A stretch of DNA of 39,158 nt from UBA12481 sp012523435. GTDB lineage: Bacteria > Bacteroidota > Bacteroidia > Bacteroidales > UBA12481. The DNA is taken from NCBI GenBank assembly GCA_028686135.1, contig JAQUCP010000019.1, positions 1 through 39,158 on the forward strand, in the 5' to 3' direction. Under the pieces are notes generated by a model. It saw nothing but the letters and a program-made list of their open reading frames with translations, searched no databases and was not told the DNA's origin. The position numbers were made by a program, and so were the translations under genes. Positions 1-6,450 of this stretch are shown here, one piece after another (within the stretch, counting starts at the first letter, position 1; every line of letters begins with the position of its first letter).

Positions 1-938
1 ATGGCCGTCACAGATTCCAGCACCACCGGCACACGCAGAGCGATGCAGCGATCGTGCCGCCCGCCAATGATCAACTCACTCACCTGGCCACTCTCCATGT
101 TAAGAGTCTGCTGTGGACGCTGGATACTGGAGGTGGGTTTTACCGCAATCCTAAAAATCAGTTCATTACCATTGGTCAGTCCGCCGTTAATTCCACCTGC
201 GTGATTGGTGGCAGTATGGCCATCGGCCGACAGAATCCGGTCGTTATGCTCAGAGCCTCTCATCCGTGCGGCACCAAATCCGGAACCGAACTCAATGCCT
301 TTGATTGCGGGGATCGAAAACACAGCATGGGCAAGCATGGATTCCACCGAATTAAAGAAAGGTTCTCCCAGCCCAACCGGCAGTCCGTTAACCCGGCATT
401 CTACGATCCCTCCAATGGAATCATTCTCATCTTCAGCAAGTTTCAATGCCTGGTCAATGTCAGTCATACCGCCGGCTTCAGTCAGTATGGCTTCAATTCG
501 AAGAGTTGGAACGACTTTTTTCGCAATTACCCCGGCAGCAACTAGGGCTAGGGTGAGCCTTCCACTGAAGTGCCCGCCCCCGCGGGGATCATGAAACCCC
601 CCATACCGCATCATCGCCACCCAGTCGGCATGCCCCGGCCGGGGCTGCCTGGTCAGATGAACATAGTCGCCCGATTGGGTATTCTGGTTTTCAAAAACGA
701 TGGTGAGAGGGGCGCCGGTGGTGTGTCCGTTGTAATATCCCGACAAAATCTTAGGTTCATCTTTTTCAATCCGTGGCGTTGTTCCCGGTCTGCCGGGTTG
801 GCGACGACGGATATCAGGCATGAAATCCTCCGTGGTGAGCGCGATACCGGGCGGGCATCCATCAATTGTGACGCCAACCACCGGTCCATGTGACTCACCG
901 AATATCGAGACTCTAAATAATGTTCCAAAACTATTCAT
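1..938 (-). CDS. aroC: Chorismate synthase, C-terminus cut by window edge
   Basis: Converts 5-enolpyruvylshikimate-3-phosphate to chorismate with reduced FMN, the last step of the shikimate pathway. Reading the minus strand from the ATG at 938 gives 312 uninterrupted codons. It opens with MNSFGTLFRVSIFGESHG, the family signature with the flavin-site GESHG, and continues with DGCPPG, RRRQPGR, GGGHFSGR, NHAGGINGG and GGRHDRC, all in family order. The usual length is about 360 residues, so roughly the last 45 are missing. The start ATG (938-936) lies inside the aroA stop region, an 8 bp overlap (931-938) that suggests translational coupling. It is the last visible gene of the aromatic operon. 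No frameshift seen. Confidence 0.96.
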   Translation of the reverse strand, partial: MNSFGTLFRVSIFGESHGPVVGVTIDGCPPGIALTTEDFMPDIRRRQPGRPGTTPRIEKDEPKILSGYYNGHTTGAPLTIVFENQNTQSGDYVHLTRQPRPGHADWVAMMRYGGFHDPRGGGHFSGRLTLALVAAGVIAKKVVPTLRIEAILTEAGGMTDIDQALKLAEDENDSIGGIVECRVNGLPVGLGEPFFNSVESMLAHAVFSIPAIKGIEFGSGFGAARMRGSEHNDRILSADGHTATNHAGGINGGLTNGNELIFRIAVKPTSSIQRPQQTLNMESGQVSELIIGGRHDRCIALRVPVVLESVTA

Positions 939-2184
939 CAATTCGTCCTCCAATAGATTTGAGGTCAGCAAAAAAATCCGGATAAGATTTGCCCACACAA
1001 TCTATCCTGTTGATTTTTACCGGTGTACGGGAAGCGATAGCCACTGTAGCTGCTGCCATGGCAATGCGATGGTCGTTGTTGGAGTCGATCTCTCCGGTTT
1101 TCATCAGCGCGGGGCCGGTGATATAAAGGTTTGATCCCTCCACCTTTAATGAAACTCCTATTTTATGAAACTCCTCCTGTAGCACACGGGCTCGGTTGCT
1201 CTCCTTGTGAATCAGCCGGTGAGCACCTCGTATTCGTGAAACACCCTGACAATGAGTAGCTAACGCTACAAGTGGCGGAAAAAGATCGGGGCAGTGGGTG
1301 GCATCAAAATCAAAGGCCCGAAGCTCCTGTCGGGTCACCGTAACCCGGTCCCCGGCGGTTGAGATTCCGGCTCCTGCATGCTCCAGTGCGGTCAGGATTG
1401 CCCTGTCTGCCTGTGTGGAAGCCAGATCAAGCCCTGAAACAGTAACCGTCCCACCCAATGCTCCGGCTACCAGCAGGAACGAAGCACCACTCCAGTCGCC
1501 CTCAATCCGCACCTCAGAAGCACGGTATTTCTGCTTGCCTGGAATCCTGAACAGGGAGTAGTCATCATGTTCCATGGTGATCCCAAACTCCTTGAGGACC
1601 TGGAGGGTTAAATCAATATAAGGCTTGCTCTGTAAATCATGTACCATCACTTCCGAATTACCTTTAACAAGCGGCAAGGCCATCAGAATTCCGGTGAGGA
1701 CCTGAGAGGAGAGCGACCCATCAATGGCCGCCTTTCCACTTTTCAGCGGACCTCTGATCCACACTGGCACAAAGCCACTCTGACTCTGACAGCGCACCCC
1801 AAAGGGAGTGAGGGATTCAATAATCATATTCACCGGTCGGGTGGTTAATGACCCCGTGCCATTCAGAATCATCGTCTGATCCGAAAGAGCAGCAATGGGA
1901 GCAAACATTCGAAGGCTAAGACCTGCTTCCCGGCAATCGAGCCGGTTGCCGATGGGCTGAAAGCCTCCCTGAACGATCATCAGGTCGCCCTGATCATCTA
2001 CCTGAGCACCCAACTGCTGGATAATACCCACTGCTGCCTGTGCATCCTCGCTTCTCGATGGACGGATGATTCGTGAAGTTCCTCTTGCCAGCAGAGCTGC
2101 TGCTAACACACGCTGAGTATGGCTCTTCGATGCCGGAGCATTAATTTCCCCCTGAATTCTTGAACGATGTACCGTAATCCCCAT
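931..2184 (-). CDS. aroA: 3-phosphoshikimate 1-carboxyvinyltransferase (EPSP synthase)
   Basis: Transfers enolpyruvyl from PEP to shikimate-3-phosphate in the cytoplasm. Its 417 residues match the usual length. Substrate-binding APASKSHTQRVLAA is at about 16-29, the acidic catalytic stretch CPDLFPPL is in the C-terminal half, followed by KESNRARVL and DHRIAMAAA. The PEP/glyphosate loop, normally GN(A/S)GT(T/A)xR, reads REAGLSLRM at 85-93. Aligned to E. coli, Gly96 and Arg100 are kept, while Thr97 becomes Leu89 and Pro101 becomes Met93. These are the positions changed in the glyphosate-insensitive T97I/P101S enzyme, so reduced glyphosate sensitivity is plausible (inference). It follows DAHP synthase after 39 bp and overlaps aroC. 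Confidence 0.96.
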   Translation of the reverse strand: MGITVHRSRIQGEINAPASKSHTQRVLAAALLARGTSRIIRPSRSEDAQAAVGIIQQLGAQVDDQGDLMIVQGGFQPIGNRLDCREAGLSLRMFAPIAALSDQTMILNGTGSLTTRPVNMIIESLTPFGVRCQSQSGFVPVWIRGPLKSGKAAIDGSLSSQVLTGILMALPLVKGNSEVMVHDLQSKPYIDLTLQVLKEFGITMEHDDYSLFRIPGKQKYRASEVRIEGDWSGASFLLVAGALGGTVTVSGLDLASTQADRAILTALEHAGAGISTAGDRVTVTRQELRAFDFDATHCPDLFPPLVALATHCQGVSRIRGAHRLIHKESNRARVLQEEFHKIGVSLKVEGSNLYITGPALMKTGEIDSNNDHRIAMAAATVAIASRTPVKINRIDCVGKSYPDFFADLKSIGGRIDE

Positions 2185-2223
2185 GCTTAATACATATTCT
2201 ATCTTGGTGAATGGTAAAGATAC

Positions 2224-3312
2224 TCACTCTTCATTCATGACTCGCGTTTGGGTATTGATCGATTCCTGATGGATCGCCATGAAAATTTTCTGGATAAACT
2301 CCTCCGAGAAACCTTTCTCTTGGGCAACCGACAGATATTTCGAAATGATCTTGTCCCAACGTGCTGGTTGGAAGATGGTTATGCCGTTTTCTTTTTTTAC
2401 TTTTCCAATCCCTGCCGACACCTTCATCCGGTCTTCCAAAATGTTCATCAATTCTTGATCGAGCCGATCAATCTCCGAGCGAAGCTCCTCCAGTTGATTT
2501 ACGAATCCGTTGTTGCCGGGATCGGTTCGTCTCAGGATCAGCTTGTCAAGCAATTGTTTAAGCTCATTTGGGGTGATTTGCTGCTTTGCGTCTGACCAGG
2601 CGCTGTCCGGCTCAATGTGTGTTTCAATCATCAGCCCATCGAAATTCAAGTCCATGGCCTTCTGCGAGATCTCTTGTAGCAGACTGCGTTGGCCTCCAAT
2701 ATGACTTGGATCACAGATAAAAGGTAGATCGGGTCGCCGTCTTTTAAGCTCTAGGGGAATCTGCCAGTTAGGCGAATTGCGATAGCGGTTCTCCGAATAA
2801 CTTGAAAACCCTCTGTGTATCACCCCAATGCGGGAAATCCCAACAGCCTGAAGTCGTTCAATGGCTCCCAACCACAGTTCCACATCCGGATTGACAGGGT
2901 TTTTAACCATGACTGGGATATCAATCCCGCTCATAGCCTCGGCTATCTCTTGGATAGTGAAAGGATTTACGGTAGTTCGTGCTCCAATCCATAGGATATC
3001 AACGCCATATTTAATCGCTTCATACACATGTTGAGCATTGGCGACCTCGGTGGTAGTCAGCATTCCGGTTCTCTCTTTAACCTTTTTCAGCCAACGGAGT
3101 CCTTTAACCCCGACGCCTTCAAAAGTGTTAGGCCGGGTGCGTGGTTTCCAGATTCCTGCGCGGAAAACGGATGCTCCAACATCTTTAAGTTGGATCGCTG
3201 TATTCATCACCTGCTCTTCGGTTTCGGCAGAGCACGGACCAGCGATTAATAGAGGTCTTTCCGTATCAATTCCCCAGCTAGCGAATGGGGTGTTTTTTAT
3301 TGTTTGTTCCAT
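2224..3312 (-). CDS. Bifunctional DAHP synthase / type II chorismate mutase
   Basis: Residues about 15-265 are a class I DAHP synthase of the AroG/KDO8P-synthase fold, condensing PEP with erythrose-4-phosphate at the head of the shikimate pathway. Visible motifs are AGPCSAE (24-30), KPRTRP (56-61), the metal-site DPSHIGG and a late IETHIEPD. Residues about 275-355 form an AroQ-type chorismate mutase helix bundle (LRSEIDRLDQELMNILEDR, then GKVKKENG), making prephenate. This order, synthase first and mutase last, is typical of Bacteroidota; in characterised homologues the mutase domain also mediates feedback by prephenate. No other regulatory domain is present. The start overlaps the end of tyrA by 16 bp (3297-3312). 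Confidence 0.95.
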   Translation of the reverse strand: MEQTIKNTPFASWGIDTERPLLIAGPCSAETEEQVMNTAIQLKDVGASVFRAGIWKPRTRPNTFEGVGVKGLRWLKKVKERTGMLTTTEVANAQHVYEAIKYGVDILWIGARTTVNPFTIQEIAEAMSGIDIPVMVKNPVNPDVELWLGAIERLQAVGISRIGVIHRGFSSYSENRYRNSPNWQIPLELKRRRPDLPFICDPSHIGGQRSLLQEISQKAMDLNFDGLMIETHIEPDSAWSDAKQQITPNELKQLLDKLILRRTDPGNNGFVNQLEELRSEIDRLDQELMNILEDRMKVSAGIGKVKKENGITIFQPARWDKIISKYLSVAQEKGFSEEFIQKIFMAIHQESINTQTRVMNEE

Positions 3313-4157
3313 GAGTTCGAAGTTAATGTTGTTTGAATTTGGTTTGCGGCGTGGATTAACTCGCCAACTTTTTCATTCTCTCCTTCAGAAATATACGATT
3401 TAAATAGGTTCATTTTTGCAATGTAGGTGTCAATTACCTCAATAACATGATCCCGGTTCTGATCGAACACTGGAACCCACATCTCGGCTGAGCTGGCGGC
3501 CAATCGAACGGTGCTGTCAAATCCACCGGAGGCGAGGTTCAGAATATTCCGGTCATTCTTCTCCTTGTCCAGGACGGTGAGTGCCAGTGCGAAGGAGGTC
3601 AGGTGCGAAATGTGCGAAACATAGGCGGTATGCAGATCATGTTCCTTTGAATTCATGAATATCAGTCTCATATTCAGTGCCATATAAAGATTGGTTATGG
3701 CTTCCAGGGCTTTTTGGTTGCTTCGGGCCATATCACAAATGATCCCCACTTTTTTGCTGAATAGGCCGGGGATAGCTGCTTCAGGGCCTGAGAATTCAGT
3801 TCCGGCCATCGGATGAGAAGCCACATAGCAGCCTCGTTTGGGGTGATTCTTCACCTGTTCGGTGATGCAATACTTTGTTGATCCTACATCAGTCACCGCT
3901 TGGTGGGTCACTTGATCCAGAACAAATGGCAGTAATATTCTGATGGCATCGACCGGGATAGCCAGGATGATGATGTCCGATTGCTGAATGGCGAATACCA
4001 GCTTTTGTACTTCATCCACCAGACCCCGTTCCAGGGCGATGTCTCGATGAACCGGGTTGAGATCCACCCCGATAATCCTGTCGGCGAAACGTTTGGTTTT
4101 GAGTTCCAGACCGATGGAGCCACCGATGAGCCCCAGGCCTACGATAGTGATGGTCAT
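3297..4157 (-). CDS. tyrA: Prephenate dehydrogenase
   Basis: Oxidative decarboxylation of prephenate to 4-hydroxyphenylpyruvate, the tyrosine branch. From the chosen start the protein is 286 residues and begins MTITIVGLGLIGGSIGLEL, with the Rossmann GxGxxG at once. I reject the 18-codon-longer frame starting at 4211 because it would put residues before the Rossmann strand and would overlap the upstream gene by 58 bp; the ATG at 4157 instead gives an exact ATGA overlap (4154-4157). The catalytic region VASHPMAGTEFSGPEAA and the helical C-terminal domain (HISHLTSFALALTV) are present. There is no fused chorismate mutase, since that activity sits on the next gene. Confidence 0.95.
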   Translation of the reverse strand: MTITIVGLGLIGGSIGLELKTKRFADRIIGVDLNPVHRDIALERGLVDEVQKLVFAIQQSDIIILAIPVDAIRILLPFVLDQVTHQAVTDVGSTKYCITEQVKNHPKRGCYVASHPMAGTEFSGPEAAIPGLFSKKVGIICDMARSNQKALEAITNLYMALNMRLIFMNSKEHDLHTAYVSHISHLTSFALALTVLDKEKNDRNILNLASGGFDSTVRLAASSAEMWVPVFDQNRDHVIEVIDTYIAKMNLFKSYISEGENEKVGELIHAANQIQTTLTSNSWNKQ

Positions 4158-5323
4158 AATTCTGATTGAATGCGCGCCAGTGCTTCGCGGATGGTTGTGA
4201 CGTTCTGGCACAGTGAAACACGAATGAATTGATCACCCTGGGGTCCGAAAATGAATCCCGGGGTTAGAAATACTCTCTGATCCTGTAGTATTCGCTCCGA
4301 AAGATCGCGACCGGATTCCTCCCCCTGAGGAATCCGGGCCCAGACAAATAGTCCACACTGATCGCGACTATAGGTGCATTCAAGTGTGTCGAGCAGCTCA
4401 TAAACCACCTCCCGACGCTCCCGATAGATTTTGTTCAGCTCCTCGTACCACTCCGGCCCCGCTTCCAAAGCTGCTGCCGCTGCCAGCTGCATCGGTTTGA
4501 ACATGCCCGAATCCATCTGGCTCTTAAATCGGACCAGATAATCGAGGTATTCTTGTCTGCCGGCTACCACTCCGATACGCCAGCCTGCCATATTGTGCGA
4601 CTTGCTTAAGCTGTTCAATTCCAGTGAGATATTCATTGCTCCTTCCGTCTCCAATAGGCTGATCGGCTCCTCGTTAAGAATGAAGCTATAGGGATTGTCA
4701 TTAACCAGCAGGATATTATTGGCACGGGCGTACTGAACCAGTTGGCGGAACAGTTCCCGGCTTCCTTTTTTGCCGGTGGGCATGTGCGGGTAGTTGATCC
4801 ACATCACCTTAGCTTTCTCATAGCCCATCAGCTCGATATAATCCAGATCAGGAAGCCAATCGTTTTCGGGTAGCAGAGGATAGGTTTTAACCTTGGCGCC
4901 GGCCAACCGGGTAACCGCAGCATAGGCGGGATAGCCGGGATCCGGTACCAAGGCGTGGTCGCCAGGCCCTAAAAAAGCCATGGCGATGTGCATCAACCCC
5001 TCCTTCGACCCGAACAGCGGCAACACCTCCCGGTCGGGGTCCAGCTCAACCGAATAGTAACGTTTGTACCAGTTAGCAATCGCTTTTCTGAGCTCCGGGA
5101 CACCATTATAAGGCTGATATCCGTGGTTCTCCGGTAACAGTGCCTGCTCCTGTAAAACCTCTATGGCGGCTGCTGCAGGTGGTAAATCAGGGCTGCCAAT
5201 ACCCAGATTGATGACAGTCTCTCCAGTTAGGTTCATCTGCCTGATCTCGCGTAGTTTAGATGCAAAATAGTACTCTTCCACGCCCTGGATGCGGGCTGCC
5301 GGATCAATTAAATGCTTATTCAT
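4154..5323 (-). CDS. Class I/II PLP aminotransferase, probably aromatic
   Basis: Fold-type I aminotransferase of 389 residues. The PLP-binding lysine lies in NSLSKSHNMAGWRIG, and the cofactor-ring motifs NYPHMPTG (usually NPxNPTG) and DNPYSF are visible. The substrate-side GIGSPDLPP near residue 43 and GYQPYNGVPELRKAI resemble the aspartate/LL-DAP aminotransferase subgroup. Sequence alone does not fix the substrate. Its place between prephenate dehydratase and prephenate dehydrogenase, with ATGA overlaps at both ends (5320-5323 and 4154-4157), argues that it makes phenylalanine and tyrosine from phenylpyruvate and 4-hydroxyphenylpyruvate. Aspartate or prephenate transamination remain alternatives. 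Confidence 0.9.
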   Translation of the reverse strand: MNKHLIDPAARIQGVEEYYFASKLREIRQMNLTGETVINLGIGSPDLPPAAAAIEVLQEQALLPENHGYQPYNGVPELRKAIANWYKRYYSVELDPDREVLPLFGSKEGLMHIAMAFLGPGDHALVPDPGYPAYAAVTRLAGAKVKTYPLLPENDWLPDLDYIELMGYEKAKVMWINYPHMPTGKKGSRELFRQLVQYARANNILLVNDNPYSFILNEEPISLLETEGAMNISLELNSLSKSHNMAGWRIGVVAGRQEYLDYLVRFKSQMDSGMFKPMQLAAAAALEAGPEWYEELNKIYRERREVVYELLDTLECTYSRDQCGLFVWARIPQGEESGRDLSERILQDQRVFLTPGFIFGPQGDQFIRVSLCQNVTTIREALARIQSEL

Positions 5324-6183
5324 GCGATTTGTCTCCCTTGATTGTATTCTCCTAATATCATTAGTTCAGTTGTTAATGGTTCCATGGCTTGAAGTGCCTG
5401 GCGGTAGCGAACCTCCTCATCAAAAGTCAGGTCGATAAGAAAATGATATTCCCACTCCTGACCGAGGATCGGGATCGACTGAATTTTGGTCAGATTAATA
5501 TCGTAAAATGAAAAGATCGACAGGATGTGTGAGAGGCTCCCTGTTTTGTGAGGCAGCGAAAAGGCTAGCGAAGCCTTGTTAGGGTTCTCTGCTGTAAATC
5601 GTTGAGTTCCATTGGGCTTATAGAGAAACAGGAACCGGGTAAAGTTCCGTTTATTGGTTTCGATCCCGTTGGCGAGGATTTCTAGGCCGTAGAGTTCCGC
5701 AGCACGCTCTCCGGCAATGGCTGCCTTGCCCGGCTGGCGCATCTCGGCCACCCATCTGGCGCTGGCAGCCGTGTCTTCGGATTCAACCAGCCTGATGTTC
5801 GGATACGAACGGAAAAAAGGCCTCGTCTGAGCAATCGCCATGTAATGAGAGTATACTTCCGATAAATCATGAATGCCCTGCCCGGGCAAAGCCATCAGGT
5901 GCTGACTGATGCGCAGGAATAGCTCACCAAAAATCCGAAACCCTGATTCTCTCAAAAGCGCATAGTTGGGCAGCAACGATCCGGCAACCGTATTCTCAAT
6001 GGCCATCACGGCAACATCAGCCATGCCGCTTCCAACCTGACTGAATAGATCCTCGAATGACTGGCAGGGAACTAACTCGACCTGCTCACCTGAAAAATAG
6101 TCAACCGCTGCCTGATCATGAAATGACCCAGCAATACCCTGAATGGCTACCCTGATGCTTTCTTTCTCTTTGTCTTTTTTCAT
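5320..6183 (-). CDS. pheA: Prephenate dehydratase with ACT domain
   Basis: Dehydrates and decarboxylates prephenate to phenylpyruvate. The 287-residue protein has the periplasmic-binding-like catalytic domain (GIAGSFHDQAA at 16-26, AIENTVAGSL at 61-70, NFTRFLFLYK at 180-189, with the essential Thr-Arg-Phe at 182-184). A C-terminal ACT domain (about 205-280, starting SLAFSLPHKTGSLSHIL) is where phenylalanine normally binds for feedback inhibition. It is monofunctional. It is the first structural gene of the operon: 62 bases upstream of its ATG begins the end of a Phe/Tyr-rich leader ORF, and an intrinsic terminator ends 8 bases before its start codon. Enzyme inhibition and transcript attenuation would therefore both act here. 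Confidence 0.96.
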   Translation of the reverse strand: MKKDKEKESIRVAIQGIAGSFHDQAAVDYFSGEQVELVPCQSFEDLFSQVGSGMADVAVMAIENTVAGSLLPNYALLRESGFRIFGELFLRISQHLMALPGQGIHDLSEVYSHYMAIAQTRPFFRSYPNIRLVESEDTAASARWVAEMRQPGKAAIAGERAAELYGLEILANGIETNKRNFTRFLFLYKPNGTQRFTAENPNKASLAFSLPHKTGSLSHILSIFSFYDINLTKIQSIPILGQEWEYHFLIDLTFDEEVRYRQALQAMEPLTTELMILGEYNQGRQIA

Positions 6184-6191
6184 AACTTGAT

Positions 6192-6229
6192 AAAAAACAA
6201 AAAGTCCCGGCCTTTTCTGACCGGGACTT
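6192..6229 (-). terminator. Intrinsic terminator of the phe/tyr attenuator
   Basis: On the minus strand a perfect 9 bp stem (AAGTCCCGG at 6229-6221 with CCGGGACTT at 6210-6202) encloses a 10-base loop and runs into the tract TTTTTGTTTTTT. It sits between the leader peptide stop (6254) and the pheA start (6183), so it would end transcription before the operon unless prevented. Its 5' arm can instead pair with an upstream sequence (see the antiterminator entry). Confidence 0.9.
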
Positions 6230-6356
6230 CCTGATGATCTTTTTTGGTTTCCTTTAGTGGGATATCTTTTCGATCATGGGCTTCCCGGTCGTGCTTTTAA
6301 AATAAAAGCCGAAAAAGAAAAAGTAATGATAGGTACCGGTAATTGCTTTCATGATC
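6219..6356 (-). promoter_or_regulatory. Antiterminator and protector segments of the attenuator
   Basis: Leader codons 21-24 contain GACCGGGA (6290-6283), the exact complement of TCCCGGTC (6226-6219), which includes most of the terminator 5' arm. Nested inside, ATGATC (6277-6272) is the exact complement of GATCAT (6239-6234). These two stems (8 and 6 bp) form an antiterminator that excludes the terminator. The same segment, CATGATC (6278-6272), is also the exact complement of GATCATG at the leader start codon (6356-6350), giving a 1:2 protector hairpin. The region therefore has the 1:2, 2:3, 3:4 logic of classical amino acid attenuators. Pairings are read directly; folding energies were not computed. 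Confidence 0.82.
6254..6352 (-). CDS. Phe/Tyr-rich leader peptide of the aromatic operon
   Basis: A 32-codon ORF on the minus strand, ATG at 6352-6350 and TAA at 6256-6254. Codons 8-18 read YHYFFFFGFYF, so nine of eleven are phenylalanine or tyrosine (six Phe, three Tyr). The rest begins MKAITGT and ends GKPMIEKISH. Its composition matches the products of the operon, and it sits 70 bases before pheA with a terminator between. It resembles the role, not the sequence, of E. coli PheL. A ribosome held at the aromatic codons would leave the antiterminator half (6290-6272) free; a ribosome reaching the stop would favour termination. No Shine-Dalgarno sequence is visible, as is usual in this phylum. 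Confidence 0.88.
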   Translation of the reverse strand: MKAITGTYHYFFFFGFYFKSTTGKPMIEKISH

Positions 6357-6368
6357 TGAAAATCGGAT

Positions 6369-6398
6369 CAAAAGTAAGAACCGAAGATGAATAACAAA
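6369..6398 (-). promoter_or_regulatory. Predicted promoter of the aromatic operon
   Basis: On the minus strand TTTG (6398-6395) is followed after 18 bases by TACTTTTG (6376-6369), a full match to the Bacteroidota -7 consensus TAnnTTTG with near-usual spacing. Transcription would start around 6364, just before the leader ATG at 6352, so the protector arm at 6356-6350 would still be in the transcript. A second TAnnTTTG match (6402-6395) overlaps the -33 box. Confidence 0.55.
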
Positions 6399-6450
6399 AA
6401 TATCGGCCAGAAAAAATTTAAATTAGCCTATCCAATCAGTTAATCCAACC

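Noticed and set aside
653..928. 91-codon minus-strand frame near the left edge
   Set aside because: It is out of frame with aroC, whose translation from 938 to the window edge is continuous and has all signature motifs.
6202..6229. Reading the hairpin before pheA as a plain terminator of some other gene
   Set aside because: Its T tract is on the minus strand heading into pheA and no other minus-strand gene ends there; the leader ORF and competing stems explain it better.
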